A DNA stretch of 64,000 bases from Haematospirillum sp. H1815 (lineage in GTDB: Bacteria; Pseudomonadota; Alphaproteobacteria; Rhodospirillales; Rhodospirillaceae). The stretch spans positions 124,001 to 188,000 of the forward strand of contig NZ_JAAVTA010000004.1 of the NCBI RefSeq assembly GCF_012102705.1. The letters run 5' to 3'. A model generated the notes under the pieces. The model made no database searches. It worked only from the letters and a program-made list of their open reading frames with translations, and was not told the origin of the DNA. A program made the position numbers and the translations under genes. Shown here piece after piece: positions 1 to 8,367 of the stretch (the stretch's first letter is position 1; each line of letters begins with the position of its first letter).

Positions 1-1580
1 AGTTCCAGCACACTGATCTGGGGAATGGCAAAACGTTCTGCCGCACATTCCACAATCAGGGCCGAGACGATCGCAAGGGTCAGCGGGATCTTGATGGTAA
101 ACGTCGTGCCCTTTCCATAGATGGTCTTGAGCTCGATGGTTCCACCAATCTTTTCGATATTGGTGCGAACCACGTCCATACCAACACCACGGCCCGACAC
201 GCTGGTAATCTTCTCGGCCGTAGAGAATCCCGCCTTGAAGATAAACTGCGCAATCTGCTGTTCGTTCATCGAGTCGAGATCGGCTTCGGAAGCCAGGCCA
301 TTCGCAATAGCCTTCTCCCGGATACGGTTGATATTCAGCCCGCGACCGTCATCAGAAATCTCGATAATGATGTGCCCACCTTCGTGGAACGCATTCAGCT
401 TGATAATCCCGACTTCGCTCTTCCCGGCGTTACGGCGGCCTTCGGTATCTTCCAACCCATGGTCTGCGGAGTTGCGAACCATGTGGGTCAAAGGATCCTT
501 GATCAGCTCCAGAACCTGGCGGTCGAGTTCGGTTTCAGCACCATACATCTGGAGATCGATCTTCTTGCCGGTTTCAATCCCCAGATCGCGAACAATACGA
601 GGCAATTTTGACCAAGCATTACCGATAGGCTGCATCCTGGTCTTCATCACGCCTTCCTGCAAATCAGACGTAATGTGAGACAACCGCTGCAGCGGAGCTG
701 CAAACTCGCTATCATCGCGGCCACGAATCATCTGCAGAAGTTGGTTACGTGTGAGAACCAGCTCGGAAACCAAGGTCATCAGATTTTCAAGCAGGTCCAC
801 GTTGACGCGGATAGACTGTGCCGCAATAGAGTTTTCACCACCGCCACCGCCGCCACCCCCTGCGGGGGCTGCAGGAGCAGCAGCCTTGGCCGACTCCTTC
901 GGCGGCTCTTTTGCTGCTGCGGGAGGCTTGGCGGCTGCAGGCTTCTCAGCCTCAGGTGGGGCAGCAGCAGGCTCTTCGGCAGCCGGGGCAGGCTTGGCAG
1001 CCGCAGCTTCCTTCGCACGCTCGGCGGCTAGCTGGGCATCAAGCTCTGCCTGACTGGTTGCTTTCTTGCCTTGGGATACAGCCTGCTGGACCTCAGCCAG
1101 CAATTCTGCTGCCACCGGAAATGCTTCTGCTGCTGGAGGTGCTTCAGGGGCAGAAGGAGGCGGTGGGGGAGCCGCAGCAGCCGGAGCACCGCCGCCCGAG
1201 GTATTCCCCTCGGCCATGGCGTTCAGCTGGTCGATCAGATCGCGGTCATTCCCTTCGGGTTCTGTCTCGTTGGCTTCCAGATGTCCCAGAAGTTCCTTGA
1301 TTCGGTCGATAGAGGCCAAAATAAGGGTGACAGCCTCGGCCGTGACAGTCAGCTCACCATCACGGAACTTGCCCAGAACGTTCTCCCCCGAATGGGCCAA
1401 CGACTCAAGGCGTGGCAATCCAAGGAACCCGCACGTGCCTTTTATGGTGTGAACCAACCGGAAGATATTGGACAAGATGCCCGTATCGTTGGGATTCTGC
1501 TCCAGATTCACCAACTCAATATCAAGCGTGGCAAGGCTTTCCGCTGTTTCGGTCAGGAATTCACTGAGCAGGTCGTCCAT
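1..1580 (-). CDS. cheA: Chemotaxis histidine kinase CheA (3' end outside window)
   Basis: Cytoplasmic kinase of a chemoreceptor array; it autophosphorylates and feeds CheY and CheB. About 526 residues are visible and the rest of the CheW-like regulatory domain lies off the left edge. The N-terminal HPt domain (about 1-105) has the phospho-accepting His44 in HTIKGT. A long Pro/Ala/Glu/Gly-rich linker (about 120-250) sits where a CheY-binding P2 domain is often found. The dimerisation helices follow, then the ATPase with N box (THMVRNSADHGLE, near 365), G1 (DDGRG, near 410) and G2 (GRGVGMD, near 463). The ATG at 1580 is preceded by GGGGAG at 6 nt. chpT is transcribed towards it from 215 nt upstream; cheW, cheY and receptor genes of the cluster would lie beyond the left edge. 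The family call is very secure. Confidence 0.96.
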   Translation of the reverse strand, partial: MDDLLSEFLTETAESLATLDIELVNLEQNPNDTGILSNIFRLVHTIKGTCGFLGLPRLESLAHSGENVLGKFRDGELTVTAEAVTLILASIDRIKELLGHLEANETEPEGNDRDLIDQLNAMAEGNTSGGGAPAAAAPPPPPSAPEAPPAAEAFPVAAELLAEVQQAVSQGKKATSQAELDAQLAAERAKEAAAAKPAPAAEEPAAAPPEAEKPAAAKPPAAAKEPPKESAKAAAPAAPAGGGGGGGGENSIAAQSIRVNVDLLENLMTLVSELVLTRNQLLQMIRGRDDSEFAAPLQRLSHITSDLQEGVMKTRMQPIGNAWSKLPRIVRDLGIETGKKIDLQMYGAETELDRQVLELIKDPLTHMVRNSADHGLEDTEGRRNAGKSEVGIIKLNAFHEGGHIIIEISDDGRGLNINRIREKAIANGLASEADLDSMNEQQIAQFIFKAGFSTAEKITSVSGRGVGMDVVRTNIEKIGGTIELKTIYGKGTTFTIKIPLTLAIVSALIVECAAERFAIPQISVLE

Positions 1581-1795
1581 TGGTATCTCCCCAATGCTCT
1601 TCCACGAGAGCGCCGAGAACGAAGCCGTCAAAAACCACCATATCCGGCGGTGCGGCGCACAACGCCCCTCCCTGACCGGATAATCCGGCACCCAGAACGC
1701 TTTTGTAACACGGAAAAAACGGGACCAGAAGGGTTCTTGCTGTCCATTGCCACAGCGCCATCAAATGGAAAACCTCAGGATTACAAGAAACATTA

Positions 1796-2428
1796 TTATA
1801 AACGCATTGGTGTTGCGCAAAGGGTTATTTCCTGCTTTGAAAAGGCGTGGGACAGGCACCATCCAGCCCGCATGGCAAGCTGATGAAGCAGGATAACCGG
1901 GGCATTGCGTGGTCCGGGAACAACGGGCTGCCCAGACAAAAGATGGTCAAGATCCGGGATAAGGGTAACCTGTGTCCCTGTAGCCGCAACCACAACGCCT
2001 CTATCGAGGTGCCCTCCCCCGGAACGGACAGAAATGGACCCACCACGAACAAGATGGTCAGCCGTCAGCATGATCATGCAAAGAATCATGCGCCCGACGT
2101 GACCCGGGGTAGATGGTCTATCAAAGTCATCACCCCAGAGCAGGGTGATACCGCTTTTTGTTGCCCGGATCCACTCGTCACATAGTGTGGCCAAATCGGC
2201 AAGATCGCGCTCTTCTGCCAGCGACATGCCAAAAACCGTACGCAGGAATCGCAGCCGGCTTGAAACCGCATCAGCCGATCCTTTCAGAAGGGCAACTGTT
2301 TCACGGGCCAACCGTGGATCATCTTCATCTGCCATAAGCTCCATGCCGGCAACAACAGCCCCGACAGGCCCGGCCAGATCATGACACAGACGCGTACACA
2401 ACAAGTCCGCAAGATCAGCATCCTGCAT
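1796..2428 (-). CDS. chpT: Histidine phosphotransferase ChpT
   Basis: ChpT is the alphaproteobacterial phosphotransferase that moves phosphate from the hybrid kinase CckA to CtrA and CpdR, controlling cell cycle and motility. The protein is 210 aa, typical for the family. The start has the family signature LCHDLAGPVGA with the presumed phospho-accepting His16. This is followed by a helical hairpin and a degenerate Bergerat-like ATPase fold whose C-terminal part (FSKQEITLCATPMRL) matches the usual end. A GTG directly before the ATG at 2428 is an alternative start, and AGGGGG lies upstream of both. It is encoded upstream of cheA on the same strand; whether they share a transcript cannot be told from the 215-nt gap. 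CckA and CtrA are not in the window, so the pathway role is from family knowledge. Confidence 0.85.
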   Translation of the reverse strand: MQDADLADLLCTRLCHDLAGPVGAVVAGMELMADEDDPRLARETVALLKGSADAVSSRLRFLRTVFGMSLAEERDLADLATLCDEWIRATKSGITLLWGDDFDRPSTPGHVGRMILCMIMLTADHLVRGGSISVRSGGGHLDRGVVVAATGTQVTLIPDLDHLLSGQPVVPGPRNAPVILLHQLAMRAGWCLSHAFSKQEITLCATPMRL

Positions 2429-2632
2429 CACAATGGCTGACCCCCTGTTCTGGTATGAACCCTTGGATTACCCCAAGAAACGATGGACCATACCACCCCA
2501 AAACAACAAGATGAAATACAACAGAAATGGCCCTCCATTCATGCCTTTTTCCGCTTCGTGCAGGCAGATAATGTCCAGAGGCCGGGTAATTCACCCTTGC
2601 CGCCAGAAAGGAAAGGTGGCAATCAGCGGCTC

Positions 2633-5134
2633 ATGAAGACCCCTGTACCCGATACTGTTTTTGCACACCTTCCTGTCAGCGCTGTTATTCCGGATTTGCG
2701 GGCGGCACTGGAGAAAACAGGACGTGTGGTTCTGCAGGCACCACCCGGGGCCGGAAAAACGACATCCGTACCCTTGGCCCTACTAAATGAGCCTTGGCTT
2801 GCCGACAAAAAGATCATCATGCTTGAACCCCGTCGCCTGGCCGCACGGGCCAGTGCCGCCCGCATGGCGGCCATGCTGGGTGAGAAAGCGGGAGAAACCG
2901 TCGGCTTCCGCATTCGTCAGAACCGCTGCGTATCAAGCCATACACGGATCGAAGTTGTGACCGAGGGCATTCTGACCCGTATGATCCTGGAAGATCCGGG
3001 GTTGACCGGTGTCGGGTTGGTCATCTTTGACGAATTTCATGAACGCTCCCTGCAAGCTGACCTTGGCCTTGCCCTGTGCCTGGACATCTCGGAAGCACTG
3101 CGTGAAGACCTGCGTCTTCTCGTCATGTCGGCTACCCTTGACAGTGCGCCGTTGTCTTCCCTTCTTGGCAAGGCCCCCATCATAACATCGGAAGGTCGCA
3201 CCTTCCCTGTATCCACCCGTTTTCTGCCACCACGGCGCGGGATAAGCACAGAGCACGCCTGCGCTGAAGCCATTCAGACCCTTGTGGAGGAAGAACAGGG
3301 ATCCATTCTGGCCTTTCTTCCCGGTGAGAAGGAAATACGCCGTACCGCACATATCCTGTTATCAGCAGGCCTTCCCGGCCACATTGATGTACACCCGCTT
3401 TATGGAGCCATGCCACCTCACGAGCAAGACCGTGCCCTTGCACCGGCAGGCACAGGACGTCGCAAAATCGTGCTTGCAACGTCGGTTGCAGAAACATCCC
3501 TGACCATCGATGGCATACACATTGTGGTGGACTCAGGTCTTTCACGCCGGTCCCGCTTCGATGTCGGCAGCGGAATGGGGCATCTGGTCACCACCCGGGT
3601 CAGTACCGCTGAAGCTGCCCAGCGCCAGGGGCGTGCCGGACGACTGGGACCGGGACTGGGGTGCCGCCTGTGGAGCGAAGCGGAAGATCGGGCCTTGGCA
3701 CCCTTCCCACCGCCAGAAATCACCGAAGCAGACCTGACACCGCTGCGCCTGGATCTTGCCGTCTGGGGAGCACGGGCAGAGCAACTCCGATGGCTGGCTG
3801 CTCCCCCTGCTCCAGCCTTGGCCCGTGCCGAAGATCTTCTGCAGGCCATGGGGGCTCTTGATCAGGATGGGCGGATAACACAACACGGAAAGGCAATGGC
3901 AGCCTTACCGCTGCACCCGCGCTTGTCCCATATGGTCCTGTCGGCTCAGTCTTTGGGTTTGGGTGGACTGGCCTGCACCATAGCAGCCGTGCTTGCCGAA
4001 CGGGATCCCGCCCGCGCCTGTCGTAATGCCGATCTACGGCATCGCCTGGAGCTGGTTCAGGGCAAGGCCAAGGACGCATCGGTCGACCACCGCGCCCTGT
4101 CGCGTATTCGCGATCTGTCATCCGGGTGGCAAAAAAAACTGGGCCTGCAAGAAGAAACCGGAACAACCAAGTCTGGCCTGGTGGCCGCACTGGCCTTCCC
4201 GGACCGGATCGGAAAACAAAGGGCACAAGGCACTTACACACTATCCGGCGGACGAAGCGCGGCACTGCCCCCGGATGACCCACTTGCAGTGCATGATTTC
4301 CTGGTTGTCATGGACCTTGATGGCCAAGGTGCCAACGGACGTATTTTCCTGGCCGCACCCCTTGAGCGGCAGGATCTGGAATCCCTGTTTGCTGATTCCA
4401 TCGAAGAACAGACCATAACATGCTGGGACCCACGAACTGGCAGCGTTCTGTCCCGGGTACAACAGCGCTTGGGTGCACTGGTCCTTGGCGAGAAGGTCAA
4501 CAACGCCCTTGATTCGCACACAGCGGCACTGGTCATGGCTGAAGGCATCCGTCAAACAGGCCTGCATTGCCTGCCATGGGACAAGCAGAGCCAGCAATTC
4601 CGTGCACGAGTCACCTTTCTGGCCCAACAGGACAAGGACAACTGGCCCGATATGACAGATGCAGGACTTCTGGACAGCCTGTCGGACTGGTTCGTCCCGT
4701 TTGCAAACGGGCTTACCCGACTGGAGCACCTGAAGCGTCTTGATCTCCTGTCTGCCCTGACAGCCATGTTGTCCTGGACGCAACGCCAGCAGCTGGAACG
4801 CGCTGCCCCCTCCCATTTCACGGTTCCGACAGGGGAGCGAATCCCCTTGGACTATACAAGCGGTGAAATACCAGTCTTGTCGGTGCGGATCCAGCAGCTG
4901 TTTGGATGCCGCACGCACCCCTCGACAGGAGAAAGCATGATACCTCTGACGGTTCATCTGCTATCTCCGGCCGGGCGGCCATTGCAGATAACCCGTGACC
5001 TGCCGGGATTCTGGACCGGGAGCTACCCGGCCATACGGGCAGAAATGCGTGGACGGTATCCCCGCCACCCTTGGCCCGACGATCCCCTGACAGCTACGCC
5101 AACCAACCGGGCGAAACCACGTGGAAATACCTGA
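2633..5134 (+). CDS. hrpB: ATP-dependent RNA helicase HrpB
   Basis: DEAH-box helicase of the HrpB family, cytoplasmic, with a still poorly defined RNA-related role. From the ATG at 2633 the protein is 833 aa, the usual HrpB length. Walker A is QAPPGAGKTT (Lys42), motif II is DEFHER (near 130), SAT is in LLVMSATLDS, and motif VI is QRQGRAGRLGPG. The HA2-like and HrpB-specific C-terminal domains follow. The frame is open back to 2483, but those extra 50 residues are low in conservation-like character, so the later ATG is preferred; its ribosome site is weak. bioF begins 5 nt after the stop, so the helicase gene appears to head the biotin operon. Confidence 0.93.
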   Translation: MKTPVPDTVFAHLPVSAVIPDLRAALEKTGRVVLQAPPGAGKTTSVPLALLNEPWLADKKIIMLEPRRLAARASAARMAAMLGEKAGETVGFRIRQNRCVSSHTRIEVVTEGILTRMILEDPGLTGVGLVIFDEFHERSLQADLGLALCLDISEALREDLRLLVMSATLDSAPLSSLLGKAPIITSEGRTFPVSTRFLPPRRGISTEHACAEAIQTLVEEEQGSILAFLPGEKEIRRTAHILLSAGLPGHIDVHPLYGAMPPHEQDRALAPAGTGRRKIVLATSVAETSLTIDGIHIVVDSGLSRRSRFDVGSGMGHLVTTRVSTAEAAQRQGRAGRLGPGLGCRLWSEAEDRALAPFPPPEITEADLTPLRLDLAVWGARAEQLRWLAAPPAPALARAEDLLQAMGALDQDGRITQHGKAMAALPLHPRLSHMVLSAQSLGLGGLACTIAAVLAERDPARACRNADLRHRLELVQGKAKDASVDHRALSRIRDLSSGWQKKLGLQEETGTTKSGLVAALAFPDRIGKQRAQGTYTLSGGRSAALPPDDPLAVHDFLVVMDLDGQGANGRIFLAAPLERQDLESLFADSIEEQTITCWDPRTGSVLSRVQQRLGALVLGEKVNNALDSHTAALVMAEGIRQTGLHCLPWDKQSQQFRARVTFLAQQDKDNWPDMTDAGLLDSLSDWFVPFANGLTRLEHLKRLDLLSALTAMLSWTQRQQLERAAPSHFTVPTGERIPLDYTSGEIPVLSVRIQQLFGCRTHPSTGESMIPLTVHLLSPAGRPLQITRDLPGFWTGSYPAIRAEMRGRYPRHPWPDDPLTATPTNRAKPRGNT

Positions 5135-5139
5135 GAGCC

Positions 5140-6336
5140 ATGATTGATCCTGTTTGGCATACCCGTATCGCGCATGCGCTGGAAGCCCTGAAAGAACAAG
5201 GGCGATACCGTTCCCTGTGCACCACAGAGACAGAAAATAGCATGTCCGTGAGACGCCACGGACGCAGCCTTATCAATATGTCATCGAATGACTATCTGGG
5301 TCTGTCGCACCATCCTGCCCTGATAGAGGCTGTCTCCCACGCAGTGCAGGAAAGCGGGTGTGGCGCCGGGGCATCACGCCTGATCTGCGGCACCCTACCC
5401 TTGCATGACATGCTGGAAGACCAACTGGCCGCGCTGAAGGGAACGGGCTCTGCCCTAGTGACAGGATCAGGGTTCCAGACCAATGCCTCTGTTCTTGCTG
5501 CCCTGCTGGATCAGGGCACGACAAAGACCGCTCCGCTTGTTCTGGTGGATCGCCTGGCTCATGCCTCGATCCACGATGGTCTCAAGCTGGCCGGGGTACG
5601 TCAGCTGAGGTTTCGTCACAATGACCTGTCTCATCTCTCTGATCTGCTGAAGCAACACAGCCACCAAAGCGAAACACGGATCATCATTACGGAAAGCGTT
5701 TTCAGTATGGACGGCGACCGTGCAAACCTGCCGGAACTGGTAAAGCTAGCCCAGGAACATGGTGCTCTTCTATACGTTGACGAAGCACATGCCACAGGCG
5801 TTCTGGGGCCGGATGGAGCCGGACTGTGTGCTGACCCCAACGTCAAGGGCAAGGTTGACATTGTGATGGGTACCTTTGGCAAGGCGCTGGGCGGCTATGG
5901 GGCGTTTGTTGCAACCTCTCCCCTTCTGCGCGAGTGGCTCATCAACCATTGTAGAGGGTTTATCTATGCAACCGCGCTGCCACCACCGGTTCTGGCCGCA
6001 GCACTGGCCGCGCTGAGAATCCTGCCTTCCCTTGAGAACCAGCGCCGCTACCTGCTGGAGATAGGCAACACACTGCGATCAGGGTTGAGACAGATCGGGA
6101 TTGATACACTGGACTCCGATACCCAGATTATTCCCGCCGTCATTGGCAATGACCACGACACACTGGCCGCAGCAGCCATACTGGAAGAAAAGGGTTTTCT
6201 GGTAGTTCCCATCCGTCCACCAACGGTTCCCCCCGGTACAGGACGCCTGCGGATTGCCCTGTCGGCGCTACACACCCGTGACCAGATTGATCGACTGATG
6301 GACGCTTTTCAGGCCTTTGCACGGTGCGGCGCATGA
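5140..6336 (+). CDS. bioF: 8-amino-7-oxononanoate synthase BioF
   Basis: PLP enzyme that condenses pimeloyl-ACP (or -CoA) with L-alanine to give 8-amino-7-oxononanoate, the first step of biotin ring assembly. The 398-aa protein has the alpha-oxoamine synthase landmarks: NDYLGL near the N-terminus, GAGASRLICG, the DEAHATG cofactor-binding motif and the PLP lysine Lys248 in FGKALGG. The C-terminal domain ends with a PGTGRLRIALSALHT-like strand. The ATG at 5140 gives the usual N-terminus; the reading frame is open upstream into hrpB but without homology-like content. Its stop overlaps the start of the next gene as ATGA. AKB ligase or ALA synthase would be the alternatives, but the bioC-bioD-bioA context decides for BioF. 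Confidence 0.95.
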   Translation: MIDPVWHTRIAHALEALKEQGRYRSLCTTETENSMSVRRHGRSLINMSSNDYLGLSHHPALIEAVSHAVQESGCGAGASRLICGTLPLHDMLEDQLAALKGTGSALVTGSGFQTNASVLAALLDQGTTKTAPLVLVDRLAHASIHDGLKLAGVRQLRFRHNDLSHLSDLLKQHSHQSETRIIITESVFSMDGDRANLPELVKLAQEHGALLYVDEAHATGVLGPDGAGLCADPNVKGKVDIVMGTFGKALGGYGAFVATSPLLREWLINHCRGFIYATALPPPVLAAALAALRILPSLENQRRYLLEIGNTLRSGLRQIGIDTLDSDTQIIPAVIGNDHDTLAAAAILEEKGFLVVPIRPPTVPPGTGRLRIALSALHTRDQIDRLMDAFQAFARCGA

Positions 6337-6953
6337 CACGCATTCTTCTGCTTCATGGCTGGGCCGGCTCTGCTCAAGACTGGAAGGAGGTGCAGGCCAA
6401 TTTACCGAACAACTTGGATACAGAATGCCCCGACGCAGGGTATTTCGGCCAACAAAAGCCATGGTCCGGACACAGGCCTGACCTTATTGTGGGGTATTCC
6501 CTTGGATGCCTGGACGCACTGGATCACCCGGATTTGAACGATATTCCATGGATAGCGGTCAATGGATTCACGCGGTTCTGTGCAGGGGTAGATTTCCCGG
6601 AAGGAGTGCCCGCCCGCATTCTCCAGCGCATGCGGAAACGACTGGATGAAGATACAGCATCAACGGTCATAACCTTTCTATCCAGTATCGGGGCTTCCCG
6701 TTTCCTAGATAACAGCGCGACCTATAACCACGAAGCCTTGTCTGCCGGGTTGACCCGCCTTCTTGAGGCAGACAGACGCCCGGCACAGCCTGCCCTTGCG
6801 CTGGCCGGAGACAGGGATCCTCTTGTATCTGTTGCACACAGCCGGGCATGCTTTGGTGATTCCGCCGCGATCATCCAAGAGGGTGGACACAGGCTGTTAC
6901 ATAGCCACCCACACATTGTTGCCAACGCTATTGTCAGGATCATCCGGTCATGA
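6333..6953 (+). CDS. Short BioH-like pimeloyl-ACP methyl ester esterase
   Basis: Alpha/beta hydrolase of 206 aa inside the biotin operon, in the slot filled elsewhere by BioH or BioG. These enzymes demethylate pimeloyl-ACP methyl ester to stop chain elongation. Visible: an oxyanion motif HGWAG at the N-terminus, the nucleophile elbow GYSLG with Ser56, an acid in AGDRDPL and a terminal His in EGGHRLLH. It is about 50 residues shorter than E. coli BioH and seems to have a reduced lid region. It is coupled to bioF and bioC by ATGA overlaps on both sides. The catalytic triad is read from sequence, the reaction is inferred from position. BioG, BioK and BioJ type enzymes are the alternatives, so no gene symbol is given. 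Confidence 0.8.
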   Translation: MTRILLLHGWAGSAQDWKEVQANLPNNLDTECPDAGYFGQQKPWSGHRPDLIVGYSLGCLDALDHPDLNDIPWIAVNGFTRFCAGVDFPEGVPARILQRMRKRLDEDTASTVITFLSSIGASRFLDNSATYNHEALSAGLTRLLEADRRPAQPALALAGDRDPLVSVAHSRACFGDSAAIIQEGGHRLLHSHPHIVANAIVRIIRS

Positions 6954-7717
6954 ACACGATCGCCTGGAAACAGAAGGTTGCCCGGCGTTTCAATGATGCA
7001 GCAACAACCTATGATGCCGCCGCCGCCATCCAGCGCCACATTGCAACAACCCTTGCTGAAAGCCTGAAGGCTATTAACCTGCCCTCCTGCCCTGTTGTTC
7101 TGGAAGTTGGGTGTGGAACCGGTTTCCTGACTGAACAGCTTGCACCGGTCCTTCGCCCTGCCCTTTGGCATGCCACGGATATTGCGCCTTCCATGGTTCA
7201 AGCCTGTCTGCGTCGCATGCAGCCCCATGCCATAAACCTGAATGGCCGGTGCATGGATGGGGAATGGCCGAACCTTCCCCCACAATCCGTCGATCTTGTG
7301 GTGTCGAACATGACAGCACAGTGGTTCTCTGATTGTCCCGCGGCTTTACGGCGGCTTTACAGTTTATTGCGTCCCGGGGGAATTCTGGCAATGACCCTGC
7401 CCGGATCGCAAACATTTGCCGAGTGGAGATCCCTGTGCAGGCAGGCTAGCGTGCAAGCTCCCGCACCCCTGGGGCCAAATCAGGATACATTGGCCATGAA
7501 CCTGCCCCATGCGCATATCTCCGCACATAGTGTGCCGATGTCCTGTGCAAACCTGTTCGAGTTTCTTGGCCATCTGCGCCATACCGGGGCCCGTACAGCC
7601 CCACAACAAGCAGCACCCATGACCGTATCCCAGATGCGTCGCCTGATGCACATAACGCAGGGGCACCCCCTGACCATGACCTATGAAATCCTGACTGTTA
7701 TATGGAGCCGGCCATGA
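6950..7717 (+). CDS. bioC: Malonyl-ACP O-methyltransferase BioC
   Basis: SAM-dependent methyltransferase that caps the malonyl carboxyl so that fatty acid synthesis can build the pimeloyl chain for biotin. The 255-aa protein starts with the BioC-type segment in which VARRFNDAATTYD precedes a helix binding the substrate. Motif I is VLEVGCGTGFLTEQL, and a motif IV-like VDLVVSNMTAQW follows. The C-terminal part contains the LRPGGILAMTLPGS post-motif. Position between the esterase and bioD, with ATGA overlaps at both ends, supports the assignment and tight stoichiometric coupling. Confidence 0.93.
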   Translation: MNTIAWKQKVARRFNDAATTYDAAAAIQRHIATTLAESLKAINLPSCPVVLEVGCGTGFLTEQLAPVLRPALWHATDIAPSMVQACLRRMQPHAINLNGRCMDGEWPNLPPQSVDLVVSNMTAQWFSDCPAALRRLYSLLRPGGILAMTLPGSQTFAEWRSLCRQASVQAPAPLGPNQDTLAMNLPHAHISAHSVPMSCANLFEFLGHLRHTGARTAPQQAAPMTVSQMRRLMHITQGHPLTMTYEILTVIWSRP

Positions 7718-8355
7718 AGACAACATTCCGCGGCTTTTTTGTCACCGGCACCGATACAGATGTCGGAAAAACTGTTGCCTGTGCCTGCTTGGTCAAGGCA
7801 ACAGGTGCCCTGTACTGGAAGCCGGTACAATCCGGTACTGATGATCTGCCGGGCGGAGATACAGCAACAGTAGCCAACCTGACAGGCCATCACCCGGATG
7901 ATTTCCCTGCGCCTGTTTTCTCTTTCAAGGCTGCCCTGTCGCCGGACCAAGCTGCACGGCTTGAGGGGAAGACCGTTGAACCAGCACACCTGGAGAACAG
8001 GTTTCCCTCCGAAAGCCCCCTGATCGTTGAGGGTGCCGGCGGCCTGATGGTGCCCTTGACCGATCGGGTCCTGATGATCGATATCATGAAAAGATTGGGG
8101 CTACCCGTTATCATCGTCGCCCGGACAGGACTGGGAACCATCAACCATACCCTGCTCAGCCTGGAAGCACTCAAGGCACGCCATATCTCTGTTGCAGGGG
8201 TTCTGTTTTGCGGGCCGGACAACCCGGACAACATCAGCACGATCAAGCGGCTTGGACAGGTTCCCGTAATCGGCCATATTCCCGTGCTCTCCCCACTGGA
8301 CAAGACATCCATCCGGCACGCGGCAGAAACCCTTGACCTTTCGGCCTGGATGTAA
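7714..8355 (+). CDS. bioD: Dethiobiotin synthetase BioD
   Basis: ATP-dependent carboxylase that closes the ureido ring: DAPA + CO2 + ATP to dethiobiotin. It is 213 aa long. The N-terminal P-loop is FFVTGTDTDVGKT, followed by the KPVQSG substrate motif and the EGAGGLMVPL loop typical of BioD; a nucleotide-specificity segment lies near the end. The ATG at 7714 overlaps the bioC stop as ATGA; an in-frame ATG four codons earlier is less likely. The stop lies 12 nt before bioA. No bioB is in the window, so the last step must be encoded elsewhere. Confidence 0.95.
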   Translation: MKTTFRGFFVTGTDTDVGKTVACACLVKATGALYWKPVQSGTDDLPGGDTATVANLTGHHPDDFPAPVFSFKAALSPDQAARLEGKTVEPAHLENRFPSESPLIVEGAGGLMVPLTDRVLMIDIMKRLGLPVIIVARTGLGTINHTLLSLEALKARHISVAGVLFCGPDNPDNISTIKRLGQVPVIGHIPVLSPLDKTSIRHAAETLDLSAWM

Positions 8356-8367
8356 CAAAGCAGAGCA

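Noticed and set aside
751-1053. Ala/Gly-rich frame opposite the cheA linker
   Set aside because: It is the reverse of the low-complexity Pro/Ala linker of CheA and has no independent signal.
1561-1764. 67-codon frame on the cheA strand that overlaps the cheA start
   Set aside because: It runs out of frame over the cheA start codon, its product resembles nothing, and no ribosome site precedes it. It might be a leader peptide but nothing supports this.
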